Shown piece by piece: positions 21,294 through 32,660 of a DNA stretch of 64,000 nucleotides. The DNA lies in assembly GCA_963971575.1 (NCBI GenBank), contig OZ020611.1, forward strand, positions 49,981,466 through 50,045,465, read 5' to 3'. Under the pieces are notes generated by a model that had not been told where the DNA came from, made no database searches, and was given only the letters and a program-made list of their open reading frames with translations. Each line of letters opens with the position of its first letter. Position 1 is the stretch's first letter. The position numbers and the translations under genes were made by a program. Source of the DNA: Liopterus haemorrhoidalis (lineage: Eukaryota > Arthropoda > Insecta > Coleoptera > Dytiscidae).

Positions 21294-21699
21294 CAGTCTG
21301 TTTCAAACGGTTAGGCGGAACTAGATTTTGCAATCTAGTTACTTTCATCTTTTAAATCGTGCTTTTCAGCCGTTTTGTTTAAGCTTTGTAAATCATACTC
21401 ACAATAAATATTTTTTGGTTAAGGTTAATATCATTTTAAAATGTCATTTTCTTTATATTTTGTTTTTTCGTGTCATTCTTAATACAAATTTCCCATTTAT
21501 TTATTTTTTTGTCATTATATATGTAAAAAAATAATTTAATTTTGACATACGGCATTCGAATCCATGGTTTCATTGTTGGAATTTTAAATTTTGACATTCC
21601 AACATGAAAAATGAAATAACCCAAGCAAGGTCTCTTCTCGTGACAACCTAATAGAACGAAATTCCCATTTAGTTCCGCCTAACCGTTTGAAACAGACTG
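21294..21699. mobile_element. MITE nested in Harbinger element
   Basis: CAGTCTGTTTCAAACGGTTA and its complement form the ends, with TA on both sides (21292-21293, 21700-21701), as for Tc1/mariner MITEs. AGGCGGAACTA follows inside each end. Interior noncoding. A diverged relative lies at 8868-9223, and its right 50 bp recur at 17878-17930 beside a mariner fragment. Confidence 0.8.
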
Positions 21700-21830
21700 T
21701 AGCTATTCTGATTGATAATAATATTTTACGATGTTTTTTATGTTGGTATTAGTAGCGTTATGTTAAACAAAGGGAGACATATACGCGACTCGCACGAATA
21801 AAATAGAGATAGATACAACTGTCAAAATAA

Positions 21831-22073
21831 ATGACAACTGTCAAAATTTTGTACAGAAAAATGTGCGATAAACGCCCAATAAGCGCAAATTTCAATATTT
21901 TCGAAACAAGGCAACTTGTAAATCTTGTGTTAAAATGTAAAAATTTTATAGAAAATAAAGCTACTGACGCTGTAAATCTAAAAGATAAACAAGGGGCCTG
22001 GGAAAAAAATTGTATTATATTCAAAGCATCCTGCAGACAGAATAGAAATGCAAAAACACTGAAAATTAAATAG
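21831..22073 (+). pseudogene. Harbinger Myb/SANT-like DNA-binding protein
   Basis: 80 codons ending at TAG 22071; the likely original start is the internal Met at 21861 (MCDKRPISANFNIFETRQLV). The region NLVLKCKNFIENKATDAVNL, KDKQGAWEK and FKASCRQ follows the three-helix Myb/SANT-like pattern of the accessory protein of Harbinger elements (bulky residues spaced with W in AWEK, ..T.A..LK.K...W). The known role of this protein is to help the transposase bind and enter the nucleus. The frame is open but short: family members are longer, and the C-terminus ends abruptly, so I regard it as truncated. Confidence 0.6.
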
Positions 22074-22084
22074 GGTTTAAAAAA

Positions 22085-22240
22085 AAAAATTTGTAGTATT
22101 TGGTGGAGCAGGATATTAAACGCATTTTTTGCTAAGCGAAATCGATTAATAAATTCTTTCTCATTCCACTGGATCCTTCCTCAATACTCTCAAATTTCTT
22201 CATCATCGTCTGCTAGCAAATCTTCTAAATCAGAATCCAT
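22085..22240 (-). pseudogene. PIF/Harbinger transposase, N-terminal fragment
   Basis: From ATG 22240 the minus strand reads MDSDLEDLLADDDEE, an acidic start, then after frameshifts FESIEEGS and WNEKEFINRFRLAKNAF, NILLHQI. The W...EF..RFR..K..F..LL pattern marks the N-terminal region of Harbinger nucleases. The DDE core is missing: the sequence runs into an A/T tract shared with the end of the Myb-like ORF. Convergent orientation with that ORF supports a common element. Confidence 0.55.
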
Positions 22241-22705
22241 GGTTTCCTTCTTTAAAAATAAATGTAAATTATCTAAAAATAATTGACAATATCTTTTTAT
22301 TTCAGTATAATTTAAAGTAGATTATTAAATTATTTTGAATTTATTTTGATATAGGTAATTACACAATAAAATAGTACACATAATGGAAACAGGTGTATGT
22401 AATATGTATATGAAGTGTAGGCATGTCTAATATGTAAATAATACCTGTTATATTATATATTTTACGTATATATACTTATATTATGTATATATATTTATCA
22501 ATAAAATGTTTTTTGAGACCTATCTGTTAAAATCTGTCATTTTTATCCAATGGATAACATTTATCAGTACCACTGGAAATAACTTATCCTGTGGATAATT
22601 ACTCTATAGATAAATAATTGTAAATACGCAAAAAATCGTTTATTCCCTTGATAACTAATACCATTGATAGTCAATTTTATCTATGGTTGGAAATACCAGG
22701 CCTAA

Positions 22706-23790
22706 GAAAAGTAAAGTTTCCTTACCCATGGCCACCACTGTATATTGTAATCTTATGGCTTAAGGCGTGCCATTCTGTGCGTGCTGTTTTAGATGTCGCT
22801 CAATTTCCTTCATTTTTTGTTTTCTTTCTCTGGATATTTTTTATCCATATATACCTTTTCCTTTTCCTCTTACCTGATTGCCCTAGGAATTGTAACCGAG
22901 AACTATCATAGAAATATCACTAGATTTTCTTTTGCGGTGAGATTATATTACGACTCATATTAAGTGTATATTCTTTGTGTTAGTTTCATGTTTCACAGTT
23001 CAGATTGTAATGTCTATTATTTTTATATTTATTTATTTATTTTTTTCAATTTTTTACATGTTTATTGTATTTTTTGTTTGTAATCAGAGTACGTTACATA
23101 ATTACCGCTATTATTATGTTCATTATCTTACGCATGGAGGCATGTATAAATAATTAAAACATTGCAGCTATACGTTTATCTACGTGCTCGCAAATAATTA
23201 ACAATGACGTCACAAAACAATGAATATTTACAACTACTGATATGGGTTGGCGGTGTAACATATAATTGATTTAACATAATTGGCTAAAGTTCCAATAACG
23301 TGTGTTCATCCTACTAAGAAAATGTTTAGATTTACATAAACACAGGATAAATTTCTATTTCTGTAGTTCTCAACTAGTATGCCGCGACTTAATGGTATAC
23401 CACGTTGTGTTATTATACACGTAAATCAGAAAACGGATAGTAAATATGTATTATCAATTGTTTAATTAAAATAAAAAATTGAGTAGGTCAGTGACACATC
23501 CACTACGTAAAATACTTTAATGTCGTTTTGTGATAGATCGTTTGTATGTAGTAATAAAACAGTGGTTAGCAATTAATTCCACTTATTTCGATAAGTTTCG
23601 CCCATTTTAACACAGCCTGCGTCGTTACTCCGTGGAAGTCTTAGGCTGATGTTGACGCCGCGTGCCAACAACACTCTCTCTGGCGCCATGCTTTCTGTTC
23701 CGTTCAATGTTCTCTCATTGGGTCTACTTATTGGAGGATAGTAGTGACAGACAAAAGTCAAAGTTAAATAAATTGAACAGAGAAGAACGT
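22706..23790. other. No gene seen
   Basis: AT-rich, with a T-rich stretch near 22990-23060. CTGTAGTTCTCAAC followed by TGCCGCGAC near 23363 recalls a hAT end, but I could not find the partner. A GC-richer patch at 23600-23700 has no recognised motif. Confidence 0.4.
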
Positions 23791-23794
23791 AGTA

Positions 23795-24870
23795 GATAGA
23801 AATAGATAGATAGTTTATTATTCATGCCATTTCTGGCTTGGAATCTACAAAAATCTTTACAATTGTACTGTTAATTTACCAGATTGTAATTCTTAAATAT
23901 TAAGTCCAAAACAAATTATTGCCTCAATATAAATCACATAAATTAATTAAACTAAGCATGGTTCATTTCATATCAACTCCCCTTTTTAATTCTAATGTTT
24001 TCATCTACGATATTCTTGCTCCAGAATCAAATAACATTTCAGTTCTTTCTTTAACTTTTTCCTTCCGACCCGCACAACTCTCTATTTCAATTGAGCATTT
24101 ATACTCTAACGTTTCGCTTTTCCTCCCGCACCTTGGGCACATCTGCTTTTCTTTTTTAAACCAAAACTTATTTGCTAGATCTTTATTTCCACCTAAACCT
24201 CGCAATTATTTTCATATCTGTTTTCTTCCTCCATCTTTTCTTTAAATATCTTGGTACCCACGGCGTATTAATTATCCCAAATTTGGAATTATATCTTGAT
24301 ACCCTTATTCTGTTGTACTGCTCTTGTCCTACTACTTTTCCTCAGTTATTATATTCTCTATCACCTGTCCTTGCATTCTCATTCTTTATACTTCTGTGGT
24401 CGTGTACTCAGCACTTTGGTAAAAAACTATTCTTGGTAAAAAGTCTTCCCATTGACTATTTATTTTTCCTTTTTCTGTCTCTCTGTTCTCTTTCTCTACA
24501 ATATTCATGAAATATTTTTTTATTTACCCCCATTCTTGCTTTTTCTTCAAATAGCTCTTCTCCCGGTTTCAACATATATTTTATTTGTGTTTATTTCTTT
24601 TAGAACTATAGAGCTAGGAGTGTTTCTGTCCATTCCTCAGATTTATTTTATATATCTCAATTGCAGATTTTATTTATCCTGTATTGCTCCCAATTCCATA
24701 TTTCTGTGCCATACTATGCTTTTTACTATGAATTTTTGTTTTGAAGTCTCCTCTAAATTTACGCTCCCTTATACTCCAAGTTTGTTTCTATGCTACTGTA
24801 GCTTTCTTAATTGTCTTTCTCATGTGTTCCATTCTCTTGTTACTTTTCAAATACATTCCTAAATACTTAT
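23795..24870 (-). pseudogene. Non-LTR retrotransposon ORF2 C-terminus, heavily decayed
   Basis: On the minus strand, fragments in changing frames follow the order of a LINE post-RT region: WNWEQYRIN, KPGEELFEEKARMGVNKKIF, YLKKRWRKKTDMKIIARF, then KQMCPRCGRKSETLEYKC, a C..C....ETLE..C zinc-knuckle-like end. The 3' end is marked by a (GATA)n-like tail at 23797-23815. Strong A-richness of the coding strand and many stops indicate an old copy. The clade is uncertain (R1/TRAS-like is possible). Confidence 0.6.
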
Positions 24871-25179
24871 ATTCTTTTGTTGTTTCTATTACGTTTCTAC
24901 CCCATCTCTATTCAGACTGCCAACTGACAAAACCGCATAAGTGTGGACGTGTCCTTGGCTTATGTCAACAGGCCGCGCAGCATGGAATTTGCAGACCGAC
25001 TGATGGCGGTCTAAAGCTAATAAAGCCGTGTTGACGCTTATAGTACGTGCCAAGTGGCTTACAAATACAACTTGGGCTAGCAAAACGTATTTCACAAGTT
25101 TAGCTGAACAGGCTTGATAAAATACTGATGCGCTCTACCCTGAGCTGACACTTTGAACGTCCCTACCAACTAGCAAAGC

Positions 25180-25262
25180 CACTTGGCTTTGACAATTGGT
25201 TTTGACAGTTGGCTTTGACAGTTGGCTTTAACAGTTTGTTTTGACAGTTAGCTTTGCCAATT
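25180..25262. repeat. Tandem 14-bp repeat, about 6 units
   Basis: Units of TTGGCTTTGACAGT with small changes run head to tail. TTGACAATTGG and TTTGCCAATTGC bracket the array. The GC-richer block around it (24900-25280) may be a degraded MITE; GCCAACTGACAAA near 24918 is inverted relative to the array unit. Confidence 0.7.
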
Positions 25263-26839
25263 GCTAATTGTGGGCGCAGCTTTAAGTTATTGCAATTTTT
25301 ATGTGATTTATTTCTATTGTGAATAAATTTCGTAAACATATGTTTTTTTGTAAAACTATTTATTTTTATTGTTATTGTCTTATTATCTTATATAAAAGTA
25401 ATTTGAGTTAAGTGGTTGAATAAACTTAACTTCGCCATTTAGTTAATTTATCATTGTGTGTAATTAAGTAATAAAGTTCATTATTGTTATTACCAGAAAC
25501 AATAACAAACGATGCTCTAGAGATGTAGTAAAGTACCAGTCTTGAGATGCGTCTCGTAGAATTTTATGACTTTCTTTATAGTTAAATAAAATAAATCTAG
25601 ATATTCCTTTGGGAATCTAATATACCGACAATTGGTTTTGTAATTTTCAACATTATATTATATCAATATCTTCTTTTTCTTTGCCGTCTCTTTTGTTGAT
25701 TGAAGTTTGGCAATCAACATAGTTATTTTGCTTTTTCAAATAACAGTTTAGAAAAGATCTATGGATGTGTACTCTTTCTCGGAGGTTATTCCGTCATGAA
25801 GTTCTCCTATGAGCATCGCTTCCTTTGCCTAGGATATTTCCCTGCAATATAAGTTATTCCGGCTCATACTGGATGGTGGAAACAGTTCCCGTAGTTTTTC
25901 CGTTCTTTGTAGGACTTTTTCAATTTCGGTTTTAGGTTCAGGTTCGGGATCAGCTTTAGGTGCCTGGTTGTAAATGAAATCGAATATCGGAAATAGAACG
26001 GTATTAGCGCACAAAGATTTATTCAATATTTATATAGTGTTGCGACCAAAGCGCTTATTGGGTGGATGACGTAGAATCAGTGCCTTTTGGGTTCGCTAGG
26101 CAGAGAGTAAATGAACTGTATAAAAAACGCGGGCTGGTGGAGATGTTGGGGTGACACAGCAACTATCAGGGGAAGGAGAGGTATTTTAGATTTTTCACTG
26201 ACGCTAGTCTTAAAACAAAGGGATACGTTAGCTTTGGGAGAGATAGGTTCCCACATAAAATGTTATGAGATGAGCCCCACATAAAATGTTAACAGGAGGA
26301 TCCCTACGCAAAAGACGTCCTCTTGAATCCCGAACGAGAGGTGGGGGGCGTAACGTGCGGTTACCAGCGTGCAGTGAAAGTAAACAGAGAAAGGTCCCTA
26401 GTAAGTAGGATGCCTGGACGACAGCGTGCAAGAAAAGCAAACCATGCATGCACATTTTAGGTTCCAAAGCAATAGGATGCAGGGTTCGACAATGCAGAAT
26501 AAAGCCGCAAGGCGCAGCGGCAGATCCTTAAACGTTTGGACTTGGTGTACTTAAAAATGCTGCAAAACTCAGTATTGCTCTTGACGGAGATAATGGTGAT
26601 GATAAATGTAGCACTCAGCTACCAAAGGGTGTGCTTGGATGCTATAGCGTAGATTACGGCTAATCATAGTAGCGCTCACGTCGTGCCATGTGAAATGTGG
26701 ATAAGGAAAGCGTCTAAAAAGATAAGTAAATTGGAATATGTGAGAACATAACTAAATACTTATCTTTTAGTGTTGTATCGGCATAAGAGCTTAGTTGGGA
26801 TATGGTGCTGGAGACTTGGTGTTTGCTATCCTTGAGGGG
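25263..26839. other. No gene seen; duplicated CCCACATAAAATGTTA
   Basis: Mostly unassigned. CCCACATAAAATGTTA occurs twice, at about 26250 and 26278, inside a GC-richer block at 26040-26560 that could be a retroelement or satellite remnant, but no LTR pair or coding motif was found. Confidence 0.4.
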
Positions 26840-26847
26840 TGTGTGTA

Positions 26848-27039
26848 CAGGGCCGGCGCGAGGCATGTGCAGCATGTGCAGCCGCACATGGCCCCGCGGT
26901 CAACAGCAGGCCCCGGGGTTTAACAATAGGCCCCGCGCATGGAGATGAGGACCTTTTTTTTTGCTCCTCACTTGGATCTGAACAGCAGGCCCCGCGGCTC
27001 TTCTCGCACATGGCCTCGCAAATCCTAGCGCCGGCCCTG
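26848..27039. mobile_element. hAT MITE with perfect 8-bp duplication
   Basis: CAGGGCCGGCGC and GCGCCGGCCCTG form the ends; TGTGTGTA flanks both (26840-26847, 27040-27047). GC content is far higher than the surroundings, with CAGGCCCCG and GCACATGGCC words. 192 bp and noncoding. The clean duplication suggests a young copy. Confidence 0.85.
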
Positions 27040-27047
27040 TGTGTGTA

Positions 27048-28743
27048 GTCACAATTTTTAATAAAAACTGTTGAAAAACTTTACTTTTTGTAAGAAGACT
27101 GTGTGAAGAAGTACTCTCTGTACAAAATTTGATTTATTACTAATGTAAAATGCACTTGCTAGTACCGTGCAGACAAGATTCAAAATGAATTCCAACCGGT
27201 CGACTTGCGAAGGCAATGGCGTATATTTTTTTGCTGTGTAGCGGCTATGTGCGTTGTCCAAACATATAGCATTCATGTTGAAATATCTTAATTCTGTTTT
27301 GATCCATGATTCATGATGATGATTAAAACAAGTGTAACGGAATTGCATAATTAAACATTTTTAAATTTTTATAAAAAAAAAAAAACTTATAACTACTTAA
27401 ACTTATTAAAAAAGTTCCAGACATAACTTTTTGAAAACAAGTGCTGAAAATCTGATATTTTGTTAAATTAATATATTTCATCAGACAGTACGCGTATAAA
27501 TACACGATTTTGATGGTATATTTAGTTGTTAAGCTAAAAAATAAAAGAAAGTCGTCACGAACCCTATTGTCCGAAACCAACCTTCAAAATAATATTATTT
27601 ATCGGAAAATAAGGTCAATTTTGACTCATTAATTTAATCGTAAATTCCGCCTAAAAGATATTAATTACTAAAACATTTAGTTTTTATATAGTTTTTTTAA
27701 AAACTCAACAAGTTACAACAAGCAGATTAACAACAAAAGTGATAATGTAAAACAAGTGAAAAATAATTGTTTTGCTGAACATTTGAACTCGTGTGTGTTA
27801 AGTGTGAGTGTATTTAAATACAGAACCACGTGCAATTTATATTTTATGCAAGTGTGTCTACAGTCTCGTGTACTACTAAATTAAGTCGAGGTAAAAATTT
27901 TTGTAAGCAAAAACTAGTAGGCCGTGAAAAATAAAATACAACATTATCAGAAATAATAATAAATATTATTCTGTTTACATTCGCAGTTAATTCATTTAAA
28001 TATTCACGTGATTTTTATGGGTCATTTCGAGAATGATTATCTACTTAATTAGTATTGATCTAGTAATAAACTTTACACCATTTAGGGTCAATGTTGTGAT
28101 AAAATCGTGGAATTAAATATTATGAATCTTATTAGTATAACTGATATATTATCTTTGTGGGAAAGTTTTTAAATTACTAAAATGTAGGTAGCCGTTGACA
28201 TACGAATCGCCGTCTTTTTGCATATACGACTGAGATTAACTAGTAAACTTGATATGTATTGAATATATTCGAACTAACATCGTTTGGGTTATTAATAATC
28301 CTTTTTAAGACTAAATATAACGGCTACGTGGAATGGACGACAGCACTTCGCTACTAAAAGAAAAATTTTGACGAGAGTGGAGCCCACGAGCCGTTCATGA
28401 CTGAAGAGTCAGAATTGGCCTCTTCAGTTTGACGAACATTTTGCCACAAATAGCGCAGAGATAATTATAGGCAGAATCAGGCAACAGCGTCTGGAGTCTG
28501 GATTTGCGTTTATTGCGTACTACTGTAGCACGTTCGTGCTACTGTATTCCGTTTGTCACTACATAGGGAGACTTACAAAGGCAAATTAATAAGAAATGAT
28601 TCCAAATTTCTTGTTCATTACGTATTTCCGATTGAAAATGTGCTTCAATAATAAATGTATTGGCTGCATCTTTCAAAGCCTTAACTAACCTATAATAACA
28701 TTACACACATTTACTATTGTTTACCTGGATATATATATATATA
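27048..28743. other. No gene seen
   Basis: AT-rich. No coding frame of interest. A GC-richer patch at 28320-28560 (with TGAAGAGTCAGAATTGGC near 28400) is unassigned. Confidence 0.4.
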
Positions 28744-30634
28744 CAGGGTGTTTGTTTGAAACGGGGCACCCCGAAAATCTCCTTTATTTGTAAAGATACA
28801 AAAAATCTTCAGAACAAAAGTTAAACTAGACAAAAAGGCCCATCTAAAGGTTACTATAAGAATTCTGAGACACTTCCGGTTTTACCGGAAATGATGTCAA
28901 CTTTTGATCTAACATAGAGAATCGATAATTTTATATTTTTTTCCTAAAAGTACATAAAATTAGCTTCACAATGACACCAAAAAGTCATATTTTTATGTTA
29001 ACCATTTCAAAATGGCGACCATTTATTTACAAAATAATAATCAACATAAGTTTTACAAAGTTGAACGTAGCAAGCTTTGAAAATAATAAAAAATTGATGT
29101 GAAGTGTGAATATTCACACATTTCAGGGTTTCGCAGGTATATAATAAGTGAAGGCGGTATGCTGAGTGTGTAGGACAAATTTTACTTTGTAGTAATCACG
29201 GCAAAATGAACGATATTTTTAAAATAATTTATCGTCTGTTAATCATATAATAAGACTGGTTATTAAATTTACGCTCTTAAAAATTAAATACAACATTTGT
29301 CAAAATATAACTAGAATTTTGACAAAATAATTTCAACATAATAAAAATGCAAAAAAAAAACAAAAAATAAAATTCACTCCGTACTCGAACTCGAACTCGA
29401 AACCCTTCGTTTCCAGCGCATTTTAGCTTACGACACCAGTGCTCTAACCCATTACGCTATCGCACGCCTTGCATGTGATTGTCTTACATTGGTATAACTT
29501 TTGTACTTTGTGAACCAAAAACCACAAAAAATGCGTTATTTTCCGAAAACATAATCTGATCAAAAATTCCTGTTGTACTATTTCGGTTCACACCAATATA
29601 CATTATTTAGAATTTTTTTAGATTTTTAGTTTAAACCATCTGGGCTACAGGGTGAGGGACAAAAATTTTTTTGCACAATTATGGCATAAATCGCATCAAA
29701 ATAATTTATTTTGCAAAAATAAAAATTTGATCGTTAATCCACGTACTAAGGGCTTTCATTTGATACCCTACTCATAATTTAAAAAAAATATTTTTGTTTT
29801 CGATAAGCACATATTTGTTTATATTTTTAGGGGGGTATGTTTTTTAGATGTTTTAGTATTTTTCCTATGTGCGGGTCAAAGAGTTTTATAAGCATGCTAA
29901 ATTTCAACAGACAGACAGACGACAAAATGACGGTATAAGGGTTTTTTGGTCATACCTACAAAACCCTAAAAAAGAAACAAAATTACTCTAAAATACACTG
30001 TTATAACTAGTTATTATATGAAATAACATGAAATAACTTAAATTTTAATTTTTCAATTAAATGTTTTATAAATAACAAGAGTGTAATAGTTTATTTTGCT
30101 TATTTTTATTTGAACAAAAAAAATTGCATTAAATGGTAGTAAGTCGTTATTTGTACCTAATTATGGTTTATGTACGATATACCACCGAAGAGATTTTTTT
30201 TTTTGTAAAATAATTGTAAAAAGTAATAGTTTTTTTTTTTTTCTAAATAATCAAATAGTTTATTTTAGAGATATTTTGTTTCTTTTTTTTTATTGTTTTC
30301 AAAGCTTGCTACGTTCAACTTGGTAAAACTTATGTTGATTATTATTTTGTAAATAAATGGTCGCCATTTTGAAATGGTTAACATAAAAATATGATTTTTT
30401 GGTGTCATTGTAAAGCTAATTTAATGTACTTTTAGGAAAAAATATAAAATTATCGATTCCCTATGATAGATCAAAAGTTGACATAATTTCCGGTGAAAAC
30501 GGAAGTGCCTCAGAATTCTTATAGTAACCTTTAGATGGGCCTTTTTGTCTAGTTTAACTTTTGTTCTGAAGATTTTTTGTATATTTACAAATAAAGGAGA
30601 TTTTTGGGGTGCCCCGTTTCAAACAAACACCCTG
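28744..30634. mobile_element. Foldback element with ~345-bp arms, split by HINE-A
   Basis: CAGGGTGTTTGTTTGAAACG and its complement form the ends, each bordered by TA inside TATATA runs. The arms (28744-29087 and about 30289-30634) stay complementary over their full length with few differences. A HINE-A copy (29088-29972) sits at the inner edge of the left arm. No transposase; the TA border hints at Tc1/mariner mobilisation. Confidence 0.8.
29088..29972 (-). mobile_element. HINE-A copy 2
   Basis: Reverse orientation relative to copy 1. Starts with AAATTGATGTGAAGTGTGAA, the palindrome and TTTCGCAGGTAT, and ends ATACCTACAAAACCCTAAAAA. The (GTCT)n tract is reduced to about three units with flanking sequence missing near 29910. 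Its tRNA-like block at 29385-29470 is close to those of copies 1 and 3 (GTCGTAAGC loop). Confidence 0.8.
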
Positions 30635-31287
30635 TATATATATTTTTGCTTGTCTATGAAATATATACCAATTAAACCTTTAAAATAAGCAAAGAAGGCA
30701 ATAAAAAAGCCTTATCTGATAATAAGTACATTGGAAACTGATAAAAACGCAAAACTAAATATGCAAACGTCAATGTCAAAAAATCCGATGTACGTTTATG
30801 ATCTAACGTTTTAAGTACTGTTTGGGACGCAAAATTGTCAGGTAAAAATTACTAACACGACAACGCGCTAGAATGCCTATCAATCATTAATGAGTGGTCT
30901 GTATTTTTAATTGCTCAATACGGTAGCAGGATTGGATGTGCTTTTATCCACGCCTTCATTCACTACGGTTTTAGTGCCGTTCATACTTAATTTTGAATGT
31001 ATACGGTGCTGAGCTGTATGCTCTTCAATATCTTGTGTTTTATTTCGCCAGAGAGAAGTTGTTTAAGTGTTATGATGTACTGCTGAGACCCCTATGCAGT
31101 ATTCCAGATACTCTTGCAGTGCACCCCATAGATAAAGAAGGAAATAGATGCGAAACTGCCGTTATATTTTTTTAAACCAAATTAGCGCTGTAGTTGTTGG
31201 GTTATGGAACTAAAATTGGTAGGGGAGGAAAGGGTTGGGTTTTCGCGGGTATTTCAACTGCTTCAGTGGATAGAGTTGTAAGCATAA

Positions 31288-31417
31288 TTAAATGTTATTA
31301 TTAAATGAAACAATTGTTATGATTTATTTTGTCTATTTTTAATATTATTAACGACAACAATATTAAAAATAGACAAAATAAATCATAACAATTGTATCAT
31401 TTAATAATAACATTTAA
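31288..31417. repeat. Near-perfect 59-bp palindrome
   Basis: Arms 31288-31346 and 31359-31417 match at 58 of 59 positions around a 12-base loop (ATTAACGACAAC). AT-rich, with TTAAATG at each edge. It may be a snap-back MITE. It lies just downstream of the THAP fragment. Confidence 0.9.
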
Positions 31418-31535
31418 CTATGTTTACAATTAAGAACAAGCAGTTAGGAATTATACAGAAACAGAAAAACAATAACTAGCAGAAATAATTATTTATGAAG
31501 TACACTAACATATAACATAATATTTACTATAATAC

Positions 31536-31709
31536 TTAATACTTAATATTTATGGACACTTCCATGGACAAGCCATCCAATATTGGATTTCCAATGTTCC
31601 TCATCCACGTTTTATACAATTCTGGAGTCACACGTGTCTTCGGGTTTGGAAAGCGATATCTTGTAGGTTCACTACTATCACATCCCAAAACAAAGCATTT
31701 AACTCCCAT
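31536..31709 (-). pseudogene. THAP-type zinc-finger N-terminal fragment
   Basis: From ATG 31709 the minus strand encodes 57 residues: MGVKCFVLGCDSSEPTRYRF, PNPKTRVTPELYKTW, MRNIGN and LDGLSMEV. A C-x4-C pair near the N-terminus, then a basic RF.P segment and W, is the start of a THAP domain, which in P-element transposases and related host proteins binds DNA through C-x-C...C-x2-H. The closing C..H pair should come right after SMEV.. but the frame stops at TAA 31536. It is either a first exon or a truncated copy; the direct repeats TTGGGTTATGGAAC on both sides (31199, 31850) favour a mobile origin. Confidence 0.5.
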
Positions 31710-31884
31710 TTTCCGAATTAAACAATGAAATTACAAAATTACAGAACATGATTTTGACACTAATTACAGATTTTGACGGTAATGACAGAGGCAACATCCT
31801 GTCATGCACGTAGCTATAGCGACTGGCAGCGACTGGGGCGCTATTCGTGTTGGGTTATGGAACGTAATATGGTTTTCGTTTTGC

Positions 31885-32660
31885 CATTAGAGTTTCACCC
31901 CCCTGGTGCACCCTCTTACACTAAAAATTTGGTATGGTATGGTAACCATGGTATTAAAGGCAATGAACTCGCTAATATAACTGCATAATACAAAATGCTA
32001 AGTTAAAAAGTAACTTCATATCGACTGATGGTTGATGTGAGTTTCGAATTTCCATATGATGTTAAATCTCATCTGAAACAATTGAACTTACCTGAATGGT
32101 ATGGTAAATGGAACATGCGCGCACCCAGAGGTGATGAATGGAACAGGTGCGCACTGCGTACCCAGGAGGGAAGCTTCCGAGAGCTCCAAAATTATGTGAT
32201 TTTACATGTCTGTCAAAATACAACTGAGGACCTTTTTTTGGTCAGCACTTGTATTTTCAAATTGACAACCTTTTTTTGTTATCATCTTTGTTATATTTTG
32301 GAAGTGAGGGCGTTTGTTTTTTGGTCATCAGTTGTAGTTTAGAAGTGATGATCATTTAATAATTTCTGAGTTCCCACTTTCAAGAAAAAATCCTGGGTAT
32401 ACGCCTGGAATGGAATGACGTACAGAATATCAAGTTGCAGCAGATTAAGAGAGATATTAAACCGTGGGCTTCTTCCAACAACTACAGAGAAGAAACCACC
32501 ATCATGTCTTTGTATGGCTCACTGTTGGTGGACCCACTGATTCTTCCTCCGAGGTGAAGTGTCTGCTATTTGTGAGACGTTGGACATGTTGCACATTTTA
32601 ACCCAGTGCGTAGAGTTAGTTCGAGGATGTCAAGGAGACGTTAGGCCTGTTTATACTTTA
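31885..32660 (+). pseudogene. LINE with RNase H, C-terminal fragment
   Basis: Plus strand: WYGNHGIKGNELANITA matches the end of a LINE RNase H domain (usually GI.GNE.AD..A; here Asp is Asn). VDVSFEFPYDVKSHLKQL and EWYGKWN continue the linker. After a noncoding insertion (about 32130-32380) it resumes with LEWNDVQNIKLQQIKRDIKP, WASSNNYREET and, in another frame, EVSAICETLDMLHILTQC, the terminal zinc-knuckle-like segment. This is the 3' part of an I- or Jockey-type LINE. Several frameshifts and a lost catalytic residue mark it as dead. Confidence 0.65.

Larger units (their letters stand above)
21171..22702. mobile_element. PIF/Harbinger element, degraded, with nested MITE
   Basis: Left end GGCCCGGTATTTCTACC and right end GGTTGGAAATACCAGGCC are inverted; TAA borders both sides (21168-21170, 22703-22705). 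The ends match the MITE at 7775-8033. The element keeps a Myb/SANT-like ORF (21831-22073, plus) and the start of a Harbinger transposase (about 22085-22240, minus), in convergent order, as in two-gene Harbinger elements. Most of the transposase is lost. A 406-bp MITE was inserted near the left end. Confidence 0.8.

Noticed and set aside
23363..23410. hAT element starting CTGTAGTTCTCAAC...CCGCGAC
   Set aside because: Resembles a hAT end, but no matching right end or 8-bp duplication could be located.
24452..24862. 136-residue hydrophobic protein on the plus strand
   Set aside because: It is the T-rich antisense of a decayed A-rich LINE coding strand; the minus strand explains the sequence.
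26250..26295. LTR of a retrotransposon near the duplicated CCCACATAAAATGTTA
   Set aside because: No second LTR, primer-binding site or gag/pol motif nearby.
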